Assembly (NCBI RefSeq): GCF_009689985.1
Contig: NZ_QBAW01000001.1
Location: 1-64,000 of the forward strand
Direction: 5' to 3'
DNA length: 64,000 nucleotides
From: Helicobacter pylori
GTDB taxonomy: Bacteria; Campylobacterota; Campylobacteria; Campylobacterales; Helicobacteraceae
This document shows, piece after piece, positions 1 to 8,835 of the stretch. Every line of letters begins with the position of its first letter. Position 1 is the stretch's first letter. The translations under genes and the position numbers were made by a program. A model generated the notes under the pieces. The model did not search any database, had not been told where the DNA came from, and was given only the letters and a program-made list of their open reading frames with translations.

Positions 1-78
1 TCAAGCGGCTCTTTAAAAGCCCTTGCTGAAACAAGGAAATGAAAGTATAGTCATAGAAAGCTTAAGGTTTGCTTAAAT

Positions 79-867
79 CTAGGGAATGTTTGGGAAAATA
101 TTTTGATTTTTTAGAGCGCTTAAAAATTGCACGATCTTTTCTTTAGGGATAATCACCAGACTTTCTTGGTTTTCTAAAGTGCTGCTAGCCATTCCCATAA
201 ACTCCCCCACTTCGCTAAAATAGGGCCTCCCTCCCCACAACACGCTCCCCTTTTTAAAAGAACTATCAAGCGAAAGAAGCTTTTTAGATTTCAAAAGTTC
301 AGCCACAGAAATATCCGTTATCTGTATAGAAAAAGAATTTCCCTCATTTAACGCTGGGTAGTAGAGATCAGAATTGGGTGTTTTTTGATTGGTATAAGGA
401 TTTGAATGAAAAGTTTGAGCGTATTTGGCATAAATCCTTGCATGATAATAACTCTCTTCTCTTTTATGGCAATAATCGTCTCTAAAATCGGCGGTTTTTA
501 AAAGCGAAAGCCCTTGATCCCTATCCATCGCTTCAAGACGCAAGCTGGCTATACAAATCAGTTCTTTAGCGCTGCTGTCTTGCATTTTGGCTAAAATCAT
601 TTTAGGGTATAAGCCATTAGAATAAAGCGTTTCAGAAGAAGCGATATAACGCCCGTTTTTGAGCAAAGTCGCATAGCCTTCTTTATAAGTCCCATCGCTA
701 AAATACACTTTCAATAACGCAACAGAATAAACCCATGCAGGGAGCGTTGGATCAAGGGGCGGATCGTCTCTAACGATTTGGATATTATTAGCGTTATTAG
801 CGTTCATCATGCATGAAAATAAAACGATACAACAACTAACTGCTAATCTTTTATGCCAACGCACCAT
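79..867 (-). CDS. secreted or lipid-anchored protein of unknown function (HP1440-like)
   Basis: 262 residues. The N-terminus has a hydrophobic stretch ending in LFSC (about residues 16-19), which could be a signal peptide or an imperfect lipobox, so the protein probably leaves the cytoplasm. After it comes an Asn/Ala repeat (NANNANN) encoded by short GCGTTATTA-type repeats. The middle (GYATLLKNGRYIASS, then DRDQGLSLLKT) and the later KKGSVLWGG segment faintly resemble the strand order of a trypsin-like fold, but no catalytic His-Asp-Ser triad is convincing. It runs opposite to ppiA and is probably monocistronic. The gene is real (long ORF, signal sequence); its function is unknown. Confidence 0.75.
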   Translation of the reverse strand: MVRWHKRLAVSCCIVLFSCMMNANNANNIQIVRDDPPLDPTLPAWVYSVALLKVYFSDGTYKEGYATLLKNGRYIASSETLYSNGLYPKMILAKMQDSSAKELICIASLRLEAMDRDQGLSLLKTADFRDDYCHKREESYYHARIYAKYAQTFHSNPYTNQKTPNSDLYYPALNEGNSFSIQITDISVAELLKSKKLLSLDSSFKKGSVLWGGRPYFSEVGEFMGMASSTLENQESLVIIPKEKIVQFLSALKNQNIFPNIP

Positions 868-944
868 TATCCAACTTATCGCTTGAATTTCAAAAGCATC
901 CTACGACACTATCGGCTAAAATACCAATTGTTTTAATTTATTGC

Positions 945-950
945 TATAAT
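945..950 (+). promoter_or_regulatory. -10 box for the ppiA-csrA-ispE-smpB run
   Basis: TATAAT preceded by TTGC, 41 bases before the ppiA ATG, in the AT-rich gap between divergent genes. It fits the H. pylori sigma-80 pattern, in which the -10 box dominates and no -35 is obvious. Inferred from sequence only. Confidence 0.6.
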
Positions 951-990
951 AGAGCATTTGAATGACAAAAGCTTATCGCAAAGGTTGATG

Positions 991-1479
991 ATGAAACCAA
1001 TTAAAACTTATGATATCAAAGAAGAAGAGCTTGCAAAAACCGCTTACGCCACGATCAAAACCAATAAAGGCCATATCACCCTAGAGCTTTTTTACAAAGA
1101 TGCGCCCCAAGCGGTCAGTAATTTTGTAACTTTGGCTAAAGAGGGTTTTTATAACGGGCTTAACTTCCATCGTGTGATCGCCGGCTTTGTGGCTCAAGGA
1201 GGTTGCCCTTATGGCACAGGCACAGGCGGGCCAGAGCATCGCATTAAATGCGAAGTGGCCCACAACCCTAACAAGCACAAAAGAGGCTCTATCTCTATGG
1301 CGCACGCCGGAAGAGACACAGGAGGGAGTCAATTTTTCTTGTGTTTTGTAGATTTGCCCCATTTAGATGGCGAACACACCGTGTTTGGCAAGATCGCTAG
1401 TGCAGAAAGCCTTAGCGTTTTGGATAAAATCAAGCAAGGCGATATAATAGAAAGCGTTGTGTTTAGCTCTTCTCTATAA
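991..1479 (+). CDS. ppiA: peptidyl-prolyl cis-trans isomerase, cyclophilin type
   Basis: 162 residues. Catalyses cis-trans isomerisation of proline peptide bonds during protein folding. Cyclophilin core motifs are present: [13 protein letters not shown] from residue 59 (catalytic Arg61), SQFFLCF near 113-119 and [10 protein letters not shown] near 125-134. No signal peptide is visible, so it is probably cytoplasmic. I start at the ATG at 991 because AAGG lies six bases upstream and the length matches the H. pylori homologue; ATG 988 and TTG 958 are in-frame alternatives. It leads a run continuing into csrA 18 bases downstream. Confidence 0.93.
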   Translation: MKPIKTYDIKEEELAKTAYATIKTNKGHITLELFYKDAPQAVSNFVTLAKEGFYNGLNFHRVIAGFVAQGGCPYGTGTGGPEHRIKCEVAHNPNKHKRGSISMAHAGRDTGGSQFFLCFVDLPHLDGEHTVFGKIASAESLSVLDKIKQGDIIESVVFSSSL

Positions 1480-1497
1480 AGGAACAAAAGATTAGAC

Positions 1498-1728
1498 ATG
1501 CTCATACTCAGCCGCAAAGTTAATGAAGGGATTGTCATTGATGATAACATCCACATTAAAGTCATTTCCATAGATAGAGGGAGCGTGCGTTTAGGGTTTG
1601 AAGCACCTGAAAGCACCCTTATTTTGCGCGCTGAACTCAAAGAGGCCATTGTGAGCGAAAACCAAAAAGCTTCTGCGTCCGTAGATGAAAGCTTGTTAGA
1701 GAACATCAAAAAGGTCATTAAGCCTTGA
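1498..1728 (+). CDS. csrA: carbon storage regulator CsrA
   Basis: 76 residues. Small dimeric RNA-binding protein that controls translation and mRNA stability by binding GGA motifs in leaders. The start MLILSRK, the [10 protein letters not shown] core (residues 28-37) and the RNA-contacting Arg6 and Arg44 are all present. The C-terminal tail is about 15 residues longer than in E. coli CsrA. In H. pylori it is known to affect motility, stress response and virulence. AAAGGA lies upstream, and the stop overlaps the TTG start of ispE, implying coupled translation. Confidence 0.95.
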   Translation: MLILSRKVNEGIVIDDNIHIKVISIDRGSVRLGFEAPESTLILRAELKEAIVSENQKASASVDESLLENIKKVIKP

Positions 1729-2531
1729 CGCATGTTTTTGAAGTTTATCCTAAAGTCAATATTTTTTTAAAAATCCTTCACAAAGAAGGGGCTTACCATA
1801 AGCTCATTTCTCGCATGTGTTTAGTCAAAGACAAATTAAAGGATATTATCAGCGTCAAAAGCGCGCTTTCCTTTTCACTAAAAGGGGATTTTGACTGCCC
1901 TTTGGAAGAAAACTCGCTCTTTAAAGCCCTCCAAATTTTAAAAAATTTTTTAAAATCAAAAAATTTCTCTCATTCTGCCATCAAATCCCTAGACACCCTA
2001 GCGATTGAAGTGGAAAAAAACATCCCCACTCAAGCCGGATTAGGCGGTGGGAGCGCTGATGCTGGGGGGCTATTGTATCATTTAAATCAGATTTTTGACT
2101 GGCGTTTGAGTTTAGAAGAACTTTATCGCATGGGATCTTTAGTGGGCACAGACACCAACTTTTTCATCTCGCAACACAAAAGCGCTAACGCTACTTCTTA
2201 TGGCGAAGTTGTTGAAAATTTTGAAGAAGAGCCTTTAGAAAATCGCCTAGAAATTTATGCGCCAAATCATGTTTTTTGCAGCACCAAAGCCATTTATCAA
2301 GCCTATAAGCCTGAAACTTGTTTTTCTCAAGCTAAAGAGTGGCTTAAAAAACCGAGTTTAGAATGCCTAAAGACTTATGATAGAAACGAATTAAACGATC
2401 TTTTAAAACCGGCTTTACTCACTAACCAAGCCTTAAGAGATATAGAAAGCGAATTAGGCAAGGAGTGGTTTTTTAGCGGGAGCGGGAGCGCGTTTTTTAG
2501 ACTAAAGCCTGCGTTAAAAGGGGGCGAATGA
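1725..2531 (+). CDS. ispE: 4-diphosphocytidyl-2-C-methyl-D-erythritol kinase
   Basis: 268 residues. GHMP-family kinase that phosphorylates the 2-hydroxyl of CDP-ME in the non-mevalonate (MEP) isoprenoid pathway, in the cytoplasm. The N-terminal PKVNIFLKI (Lys10) and the glycine-rich ATP loop [15 protein letters not shown] (101-115) are clear, with Asp143 in GTDTNFF as the likely catalytic acid. I use the TTG at 1725, which overlaps the csrA stop; no ATG lies nearby in frame before the conserved PKVN motif. It overlaps smpB by four bases. Confidence 0.92.
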   Translation: MTHVFEVYPKVNIFLKILHKEGAYHKLISRMCLVKDKLKDIISVKSALSFSLKGDFDCPLEENSLFKALQILKNFLKSKNFSHSAIKSLDTLAIEVEKNIPTQAGLGGGSADAGGLLYHLNQIFDWRLSLEELYRMGSLVGTDTNFFISQHKSANATSYGEVVENFEEEPLENRLEIYAPNHVFCSTKAIYQAYKPETCFSQAKEWLKKPSLECLKTYDRNELNDLLKPALLTNQALRDIESELGKEWFFSGSGSAFFRLKPALKGGE

Positions 2532-2986
2532 AACTCATTGCCAGCAATAAAAAAGCCTATTTTGACTATGAAATTTTGGAAACTTTGGAAGCGGGATTAG
2601 TGCTTTTAGGCTCTGAAGTGAAGGCTTTGAGGCAAACTAGGGTGAATTTAAAAGATAATTTTGTTAAAATAATCAAAGGAGAAGCTTTTTTATTTGGTGT
2701 TCATATATCATATTTAGATACAATCCACGCGTATTACAAGCCCAATGAAAGGCGAGAGCGTAAGTTGCTTTTACACAAAAAGCAATTATTGAAATGGCAA
2801 ATTGAAGCGTCTAAAGAACGCTTGAGTATCGTAGGATTGAAATTGTATTTTAACCAAAGGAATAAAGCTAAAATCCAAATTGCTTTAGTGAAAGGAAAAA
2901 GATTGCACGACAAAAGACAAAGTCTCAAAGAAAAAGCACTCAATAAAGAAATTCTTGCTGATTTAAAACACCACTTTAAAGGATAA
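2528..2986 (+). CDS. smpB: SsrA-binding protein SmpB
   Basis: 152 residues. Binds tmRNA and brings it to stalled ribosomes for trans-translation, which rescues ribosomes and tags the nascent peptide. Conserved family segments are visible: AYFDYEILETLEAGLVLLGSEVK near the N-terminus and a basic C-terminal tail (KGKRLHDKRQSLKEK) that enters the decoding centre. Trans-translation is known to be essential in H. pylori. ATGA overlap with ispE; exbB starts two bases after the stop. Confidence 0.94.
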   Translation: MKLIASNKKAYFDYEILETLEAGLVLLGSEVKALRQTRVNLKDNFVKIIKGEAFLFGVHISYLDTIHAYYKPNERRERKLLLHKKQLLKWQIEASKERLSIVGLKLYFNQRNKAKIQIALVKGKRLHDKRQSLKEKALNKEILADLKHHFKG

Positions 2987-2988
2987 TA

Positions 2989-3441
2989 ATGAAAGAAATG
3001 GTAGATTATGGGATTATAGGGTTTTTGATCTTTCTCTCTGTTATCGTTATAGCGATCGCAATAGAAAGGTTGTGGTTTTTTGCCACTCTTCGTGTAGATG
3101 ACTACACAGACAGGCGTAAATTAGAGCTAGCCCTACACAAACGACTGACTTTAGTGGCCACGATTGGCTCAAACGCTCCTTATATCGGTCTTTTAGGAAC
3201 GGTTATGGGGATCATGCTCACTTTTATGGATTTAGGATCCGCTTCTGGCATTGACACTAAAGCGATCATGACTAATTTAGCCCTTGCTTTAAAAGCGACC
3301 GGTATGGGGCTATTGGTAGCGATCCCTGCGATTGTGATTTATAATTTGCTCGTGAGAAAAAGCGAGATTTTAGTCACTAAATGGGATATTTTCCACCACC
3401 CGGTTGACACGCAATCCCATGAGATTTATAACAAAGCCTAA
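2989..3441 (+). CDS. exbB: ExbB/TolQ-type proton channel subunit
   Basis: 150 residues, short compared with E. coli ExbB (244). Three membrane segments are apparent (about 8-26, 64-82 and 103-122), with the family signature APYIGLLGTVMGI at 63-75. It would form the inner-membrane proton channel that energises a TonB- or TolA-type partner. exbD follows directly, but no tonB is in the window. H. pylori has more than one exbB/exbD set; this one corresponds to HP1445. It may help energise receptors such as FrpB4 at 34.6 kb, which is inference. Confidence 0.88.
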   Translation: MKEMVDYGIIGFLIFLSVIVIAIAIERLWFFATLRVDDYTDRRKLELALHKRLTLVATIGSNAPYIGLLGTVMGIMLTFMDLGSASGIDTKAIMTNLALALKATGMGLLVAIPAIVIYNLLVRKSEILVTKWDIFHHPVDTQSHEIYNKA

Positions 3442-3451
3442 GGATTGAGCG

Positions 3452-3853
3452 GTGAAAAAAGTAGAATCCATGAATGTGGTGCCTTTCATTGACATCATGC
3501 TTGTGTTGTTGGTGATCGTGCTTACAACGGCGTCTTTTGTGCAAACTTCAAAGCTCCCTATCAGCATTCCTCAAGTGGATAAAGACAGCACTGATTCTAA
3601 AGATGTGTTGGACAAAAAACAAGTTACGATCGCCATTTCTAATAAGGGTTCTTTTTATTTTGACGATAAAGAAATCAGCTTTGAAAATTTAAAGCACAAG
3701 GTTTCCACTTTGGCTAAAGACACCCCTATTGTCTTGCAAGGCGATAAGAAAAGCAATTTGGATAACTTTATCAAAGTCGTGGATTTATTGCAAACGAACA
3801 ATCTGAAACAACTTTACATTCTTGTTGAAGATAAAAAGAATCAAAAAAATTAG
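3452..3853 (+). CDS. exbD: ExbD/TolR-type proton channel subunit
   Basis: 133 residues, GTG start ten bases after exbB. There is one N-terminal membrane segment (11-28) containing Asp14 in PFIDIMLVLL, the protonatable aspartate of ExbD/TolR/MotB. It is followed by a periplasmic domain ending in a Lys/Asn-rich tail. It works with ExbB to convert proton-motive force into movement of TonB or a TonB-like protein. Confidence 0.9.
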   Translation: MKKVESMNVVPFIDIMLVLLVIVLTTASFVQTSKLPISIPQVDKDSTDSKDVLDKKQVTIAISNKGSFYFDDKEISFENLKHKVSTLAKDTPIVLQGDKKSNLDNFIKVVDLLQTNNLKQLYILVEDKKNQKN

Positions 3854-3881
3854 TTTTAGTCAATTTTTAGCATTCTTTAGC

Positions 3882-3887
3882 TAAAAT
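3882..3887 (+). promoter_or_regulatory. -10 box for the rpmH-rnpA-yidD-yidC-jag-mnmE run
   Basis: TAAAAT in TTTAGCTAAAATCTG, 38 bases upstream of rpmH in a 71-base gap after exbD. The spacing leaves a leader of about 30 bases with GGGAG before the ATG. Inferred only. Confidence 0.5.
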
Positions 3888-3924
3888 CTGTGTTTATGTT
3901 TAATTTTTATCAAGGGAGTTTTAA

Positions 3925-4059
3925 ATGAAACGCACTTACCAACCACACAACACACCAAGAAAGCGAACCCATGGCTTTCTTGTGAGAATGAAAACCAAAA
4001 ACGGGCGCAAGGTGATTAATGCCAGACGAGCTAAGGGCAGAAAAAAGCTTTCCGTCTAA
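3925..4059 (+). CDS. rpmH: 50S ribosomal protein L34
   Basis: 44 residues starting [18 protein letters not shown] and ending [10 protein letters not shown], the standard bL34 sequence and length. A structural protein of the large ribosomal subunit that binds 23S rRNA. GGGAG sits eight bases before the ATG. It overlaps rnpA by 41 bases in a different frame and heads the conserved L34-RNase P-YidD-YidC-Jag-MnmE cluster. Confidence 0.96.
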   Translation: MKRTYQPHNTPRKRTHGFLVRMKTKNGRKVINARRAKGRKKLSV

Positions 4060-4504
4060 ACCCTATGACTCTTTAAAAAACAAGAGTGAGTTTGATAGGG
4101 TTTATCAAAAGGGGTTTAAAAAACATAACCCTTTTTTTTCGCTCTTTGTTTTGGATTTGTCAAAAGAGCCGCCAAAAGGAAAAGAGGGCTTTAAAGATCC
4201 GCTCTCTTATAGGCTTAAAGACAAAAAAACGCTTTATTTATTAGGCTTGAGCGTGTCCAAAAAAGTCGGCAACGCCGTGAAACGAAACCTTATCAAACGC
4301 CGTTTGCGTTCGCTTACATTAAAGCATGCCGCTCTTTGTCAAGGGCTTGCTTTGGTGTTTGTGCCTAGAAGCGATTGTTACCATTTGGATTTTTGGGCTT
4401 TAGAAAAACATTTTTTAGAAATGCTAACTTCCATTAAAAACTATATGAACAAAGCCTTAAAAGACTTGAAAAAAGGAATAACTCATACCTATGCGAAACA
4501 ATAA
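4019..4504 (+). CDS. rnpA: ribonuclease P protein component
   Basis: 161 residues. Protein subunit of RNase P; it helps the RNA subunit bind pre-tRNA and cleave the 5' leader. The RNR signature is in [16 protein letters not shown] (82-97). An insertion (about 47-70, with [14 protein letters not shown]) lies before the LGLSVSKK strand. The ATG at 4019 gives a 41-base overlap with rpmH, and I see no better start that keeps the conserved N-terminal K[11 protein letters not shown]. The 3' end overlaps yidD by 14 bases. Confidence 0.93.
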   Translation: MPDELRAEKSFPSKPYDSLKNKSEFDRVYQKGFKKHNPFFSLFVLDLSKEPPKGKEGFKDPLSYRLKDKKTLYLLGLSVSKKVGNAVKRNLIKRRLRSLTLKHAALCQGLALVFVPRSDCYHLDFWALEKHFLEMLTSIKNYMNKALKDLKKGITHTYAKQ

Positions 4505-4844
4505 AACGCCTTTTTTGAGCGCGATTTTTACGGCATCAATTAGGGGTTACCAACGCTTTTTTTCGGCTTTCACCCCTTCAAGCTGTCGGTTTTACCCCAC
4601 TTGCTCCAACTACGCTCTATGGTTGCTCTGTTTTGAAAACCCTTTGAGCGCTATGGGTAAGATCGCTATAAGGATACTCTCATGCAACCCTTTTTGCTCT
4701 GGAGGCATTGCTTACCCTACTACTCGCTTGAAACGCCCAAGCCTGATCCAATCTCATAAAGATTCTAATCGCAATTTTAAAACCATTACTTTTTGGCTCG
4801 TTCCCACCAAAAGCCACGCAACTTACTACATCATTAAGGTTTAA
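4491..4844 (+). CDS. yidD: membrane protein insertion efficiency factor YidD
   Basis: 117 residues. Small amphipathic protein at the inner membrane that assists YidC/Sec insertion. Family motifs: [13 protein letters not shown] at 30-42 (Cys32, Cys38) and [13 protein letters not shown] at 61-73. The tail after residue 75 is longer than usual and poorly conserved. It lies between rnpA and yidC, its normal place. Confidence 0.9.
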   Translation: MRNNKTPFLSAIFTASIRGYQRFFSAFTPSSCRFYPTCSNYALWLLCFENPLSAMGKIAIRILSCNPFCSGGIAYPTTRLKRPSLIQSHKDSNRNFKTITFWLVPTKSHATYYIIKV

Positions 4845-4849
4845 TCACA

Positions 4850-6496
4850 ATGGATAAAAACAACAATAATAATCTCCGCTTGATTTTAGCGATCGCTCTG
4901 TCTTTCTTGTTTATCGCTCTTTATAGCTATTTTTTCCAAAAACCAAACAAAACAACAACCGAAACCACAAAGCAAGAAACAACCAACAACCACGCAACAA
5001 CAAGTCCTAACGCGCCCAACGCCCAACATTTTAGCGTTACTCAAACAACCCCACAAGAGAGTTTGTTAAGCACGATTTCTTTTGAGCATGCCAGGATTGA
5101 AATTGATTTTTTAGGGCGCATCAAACAGGTTTATCTCAAGGATAAAAAGTATCTAACCCCTAAACAAAAGGGCTTTTTAGAGCATGTGGGCCATCTTTTT
5201 AGCTCCAAAGAAAACGCGCAACCCCCCCTAAAAGAGCTCCCCCTTTTAGCAGCCGATAAACTCAAGCCTTTAGAAGTGCGTTTTTTAGACCCCACGCTCA
5301 ATAATAAAGCGTTCAACACCCCTTATAGCGCTTCAAAAACCACCCTTGGGCCTAACGAACAACTCGTTTTAACCCAAGATTTAGGCGCTCTTACTATCAT
5401 TAAAACCCTGACTTTCTATGATGATTTGCATTATGATTTACAAATCGCATTCAAATCGCCCAATAACCTTATCCCTAGCTATGTCATCACCAATGGTTAC
5501 AGGCCGGTGGCTGATTTGGACAGCTACACCTTTTCAGGCGTGCTTTTAGAAAATAACGACAAAAAAATTGAAAAAATTGAAGATAAAGACGCTAAAGAAA
5601 TCAAACGCTTTTCTAACACCCTCTTTTTATCCAGCGTGGATAGGTATTTCACCACCTTGCTTTTCACTAAAGATTCTCAAGGTTTTGAAGCCTTAATTGA
5701 TTCAGAAATCGGCACTAAAAACCCCTTAGGCTTCATTTCCCTTAAAAATGAAGCAAATTTGCATGGCTATATTGGCCCTAAAGATTACCGCTCTTTGAAA
5801 GCGATTTCACCGATGCTCACTGATGTGATAGAGTATGGCTTAATCACTTTCTTTGCCAAAGGCGTGTTTGTTTTACTGGATTATTTGTATCAATTCGTGG
5901 GTAATTGGGGTTGGGCTATCATTTTTTTAACGATTATCGTGCGCATTATCCTCTACCCCTTAAGCTATAAAGGCATGGTGAGCATGCAAAAGCTCAAGGA
6001 ATTAGCCCCTAAAATGAAAGAACTCCAAGAAAAATACAAGGGCGAACCCCAAAAGTTGCAAGCCCACATGATGCAGCTTTACAAAAAACATGGGGCTAAC
6101 CCGCTAGGGGGCTGTCTGCCTTTAATCTTACAAATCCCGGTGTTTTTTGCCATTTATAGAGTGCTTTATAACGCTGTGGAATTGAAAAGCTCAGAGTGGA
6201 TTCTATGGATTCATGATTTATCCATCATGGATCCGTATTTTATTTTACCGCTTCTTATGGGAGCGTCTATGTATTGGCACCAAAGCGTTACGCCAAACAC
6301 CATGACCGATCCCATGCAAGCAAAGATTTTTAAACTCCTACCCCTATTATTCACAATCTTTTTAATCACTTTCCCTGCAGGGTTAGTCTTGTATTGGACC
6401 ACGAACAACATCCTTTCGGTGTTGCAACAACTCATCATCAATAAAGTCTTAGAGAACAAAAAACGAGCGCATGCGCAAAACAAAAAGGAACATTGA
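4850..6496 (+). CDS. yidC: membrane protein insertase YidC
   Basis: 548 residues. Inserts and folds inner-membrane proteins, alone or with SecYEG. An N-terminal anchor (about 9-28) is followed by an Asn/Thr-rich linker, a periplasmic beta-domain, and the conserved C-terminal Oxa1 core with WGWAIIFLTIIVRIILYPL (its Arg lines the hydrophilic groove) and NPLGGCLPLILQIPVFFAIY. The C-terminal tail is basic (KNKKRAHAQNKK), suiting ribosome contact. The stop overlaps the jag ATG by one base. A C7 run lies in the coding region near 5222-5228, in frame. Confidence 0.95.
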   Translation: MDKNNNNNLRLILAIALSFLFIALYSYFFQKPNKTTTETTKQETTNNHATTSPNAPNAQHFSVTQTTPQESLLSTISFEHARIEIDFLGRIKQVYLKDKKYLTPKQKGFLEHVGHLFSSKENAQPPLKELPLLAADKLKPLEVRFLDPTLNNKAFNTPYSASKTTLGPNEQLVLTQDLGALTIIKTLTFYDDLHYDLQIAFKSPNNLIPSYVITNGYRPVADLDSYTFSGVLLENNDKKIEKIEDKDAKEIKRFSNTLFLSSVDRYFTTLLFTKDSQGFEALIDSEIGTKNPLGFISLKNEANLHGYIGPKDYRSLKAISPMLTDVIEYGLITFFAKGVFVLLDYLYQFVGNWGWAIIFLTIIVRIILYPLSYKGMVSMQKLKELAPKMKELQEKYKGEPQKLQAHMMQLYKKHGANPLGGCLPLILQIPVFFAIYRVLYNAVELKSSEWILWIHDLSIMDPYFILPLLMGASMYWHQSVTPNTMTDPMQAKIFKLLPLLFTIFLITFPAGLVLYWTTNNILSVLQQLIINKVLENKKRAHAQNKKEH

Positions 6497-7290
6497 TGCA
6501 AAATCCTATTGAAATCAAAGCCAAAACCTTAGAAGAAGCCCTCATTCAAGCTTCTATCGCCTTGAATTGCCCCATTATTAATTTGCAATATGAAGTCATT
6601 CAAACGCCCTCTAAAGGTTTTTTAAACATCGGTAAAAAAGAAGCCATTATTTTAGTGGGCGTTAAAGAAAGCGTTAAGGAGGTTAAAGAAGAGAGCGTTA
6701 AAGAAATTGACACGAAAGAAATCCATCAAAGCACAGAAGGAAAAAAACAAAACTTAGAAACAGAAACACTGCAAGAAGAAAGAATCACCCCTAAACCCCC
6801 TAAAAAAAACCTTAAAGAAGAATCTCATAGTGGAGACAAACTCCATGAAATTAAGCAAGAATTGAAAGACTTATTCTCCCATTTGCCCTATAAAATCAAT
6901 AAAGTGGAAGTGAGTCTTTATGAACCGGGGGTTTTATTGATCGATATTGATGGCGAAGATTCCGCTCTTTTAATTGGCGAAAAGGGTTATCGTTACAAAG
7001 CCCTTTCTTACTTGCTCTTTAATTGGATCCACCCTGCTTATGGCTATAGCATCCGCTTAGAAATTTCCACCTTTTTGCAAAACCAAGAAAAGGTTATGGA
7101 AGCGCAACTCCAAAGCACGATCATGACCGTGCATGAAGTGGGTAAGGGGCAGATGAAAGCCCCTGATGGCGTTTTAACCTATATCGCTTTAAAGAAATTA
7201 CGAAAAGCGTTCCCTAACAAATATGTCTCTATCAAAACCAACTTAAACGATGAAAAATACATCGTTATCAACGACTTTAACAATGAATGA
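6496..7290 (+). CDS. jag: Jag/KhpB-type KH-domain RNA-binding protein (HP1451-like)
   Basis: 264 residues; I use the ATG at 6496, overlapping the yidC stop (a TTG one codon earlier is possible). A Jag-N domain (about 1-55) is followed by a charged linker rich in Lys/Glu (about 56-115) and a C-terminal KH-type region with LLIGEKGYRYKALSYLL near 155-171. The Jag family binds RNA. In H. pylori the HP1451 protein has also been structurally described as an inhibitor of the VirB11-type ATPase HP0525 of the cag secretion system, so this may have a second role. It overlaps mnmE by eight bases. Confidence 0.88.
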   Translation: MQNPIEIKAKTLEEALIQASIALNCPIINLQYEVIQTPSKGFLNIGKKEAIILVGVKESVKEVKEESVKEIDTKEIHQSTEGKKQNLETETLQEERITPKPPKKNLKEESHSGDKLHEIKQELKDLFSHLPYKINKVEVSLYEPGVLLIDIDGEDSALLIGEKGYRYKALSYLLFNWIHPAYGYSIRLEISTFLQNQEKVMEAQLQSTIMTVHEVGKGQMKAPDGVLTYIALKKLRKAFPNKYVSIKTNLNDEKYIVINDFNNE

Positions 7291-8635
7291 CACCATCGCC
7301 GCTATCGCTACCCCTTTAGGCAAGGGAGCGATTAGCATCATTAAAATCAGCGGCCATAACGCCCTAAACATCCTCAAACAACTCACCCAAAAACAAGACT
7401 TCACCCCCAGATACGCTTACGTGTGCGATATTTTTTCTAATGGTGTTTTATTAGACAAAGCGTTAGTCATTTATTTCAAAGCCCCTTATAGTTTCACCGG
7501 TGAAGATGTGTGCGAAATCCAATGCCATGGAAGCCCCCTTTTAGCGCAAAATATCTTACAAGCTTGCTTGAATTTAGGATCCAGGCTTGCTAAAGCGGGG
7601 GAATTTAGCAAAAAAGCCTTTTTAAACCATAAAATGGATTTGAGCGAGATTGAAGCGAGCGTTCAGCTCATCCTTTGTGAAGATGAAAGCGTTTTAAACG
7701 CTCTAGCCAGGCAGCTTAAGGGCGAGTTAAAAATCTTTATTGAAGAGGCCAGGAACGATCTTTTAAAGCTTTTGGCGAGTTCAGAAGTTTTGATTGATTA
7801 TAGCGAAGAAGACATTCCTAGCGATTTTTTAAAGGAAGTGTCTTTTAATTTAGAAAAACAAATCGCCTCTTTTAAAGATTTACTGGATTTTTCTAACGCA
7901 CAAAAACAAAAAAACAAAGGGCATGCCTTAAGCATTGTTGGCAAACCCAATGCCGGCAAAAGCTCCCTGTTAAACGCCATGCTTTTAGAAGAAAGGGCTT
8001 TAGTGAGCGATATTAAAGGCACGACAAGAGACACCATAGAAGAAGTCATTGAACTACAATGGCATAAGGTGCGCTTGATTGACACCGCTGGCATTAGAGA
8101 GAGCGCGGATAAACTAGAGCGTTTAGGGATTGAAAAAAGCCTTAAAAGTTTAGAAAATTGCGACATTGTTTTAGGCGTGTTTGATCTTTCTAAACCCCTA
8201 GAAAAAGAAGATTTTACTATCATTGACGCCCTTAATCGCGCTAAAAAGCCTTGCATTGTTGTTTTGAATAAAAACGATCTAGCCCCCAAACTAGAGCTTG
8301 AAATTTTAAAATCTTATCTTAAAATCCCTTATTCTATCCTAGAAACTAACACCCTAAATTCCAAGGCTTGTTTGAAAGATTTGAGCCAAAAAATCAGTGA
8401 GTTTTTCCCCAAACTAGACACTCAAAACAAGCTCTTACTCACTTCCCTAGCCCAAAAAACCGCCCTAGAAAACGCCATTATTGAATTGCAAAACGCTAAA
8501 AACCATTTAGAAACTTTGGAGCTTTTTTCTTATCATATTTTAAGCGCGATAGAAAACTTGAACTTGCTCACCCGCCCTTATGAAACCAGCCAGATGCTTG
8601 ATAGCATGTTCAGCGAATTTTGCCTAGGCAAATGA
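7283..8635 (+). CDS. mnmE: tRNA modification GTPase MnmE
   Basis: 450 residues, the usual size for this family. With MnmG it installs the carboxymethylaminomethyl group on U34 of certain tRNAs. The order is an N-terminal tetrahydrofolate-binding domain, a G domain with GKPNAGKSS (220-228), a DTAG switch and NKND, and a helical domain ending in the diagnostic C-terminal CLGK. I take ATG 7283 rather than the upstream in-frame 7250 start, because the conserved N-terminus (DTIAAIATPLGKGAI) begins right after it. Last gene of the rpmH cluster. Confidence 0.95.
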   Translation: MNDTIAAIATPLGKGAISIIKISGHNALNILKQLTQKQDFTPRYAYVCDIFSNGVLLDKALVIYFKAPYSFTGEDVCEIQCHGSPLLAQNILQACLNLGSRLAKAGEFSKKAFLNHKMDLSEIEASVQLILCEDESVLNALARQLKGELKIFIEEARNDLLKLLASSEVLIDYSEEDIPSDFLKEVSFNLEKQIASFKDLLDFSNAQKQKNKGHALSIVGKPNAGKSSLLNAMLLEERALVSDIKGTTRDTIEEVIELQWHKVRLIDTAGIRESADKLERLGIEKSLKSLENCDIVLGVFDLSKPLEKEDFTIIDALNRAKKPCIVVLNKNDLAPKLELEILKSYLKIPYSILETNTLNSKACLKDLSQKISEFFPKLDTQNKLLLTSLAQKTALENAIIELQNAKNHLETLELFSYHILSAIENLNLLTRPYETSQMLDSMFSEFCLGK

Positions 8636-8835
8636 AATCGCTAAAGAATAGATTAAAACCCTTTTTAGCGCTGCTTTTTAAGACTTTTTACCCATTAGTG
8701 CCGTTTAATACCCGTATTTGCAAAAAACCATACTGCCATTTTTCAAAAAGGGGTAAAATAAGCTAGTTTAAAACATATACATACTATCAACTACTTTTGA
8801 GTAAAAATGTTAAAAAAGACCATTAAGGAGATTTC

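Noticed and set aside
1-78. Possible tail of a gene at the left edge
   Set aside because: Too short and no recognisable codons; not assigned.
5222-5228. C7 run in yidC and similar G7/C7 runs in frpB4, pitA and the HlyD gene
   Set aside because: Seven-base runs are common here and all frames are intact; too short to claim phase variation.
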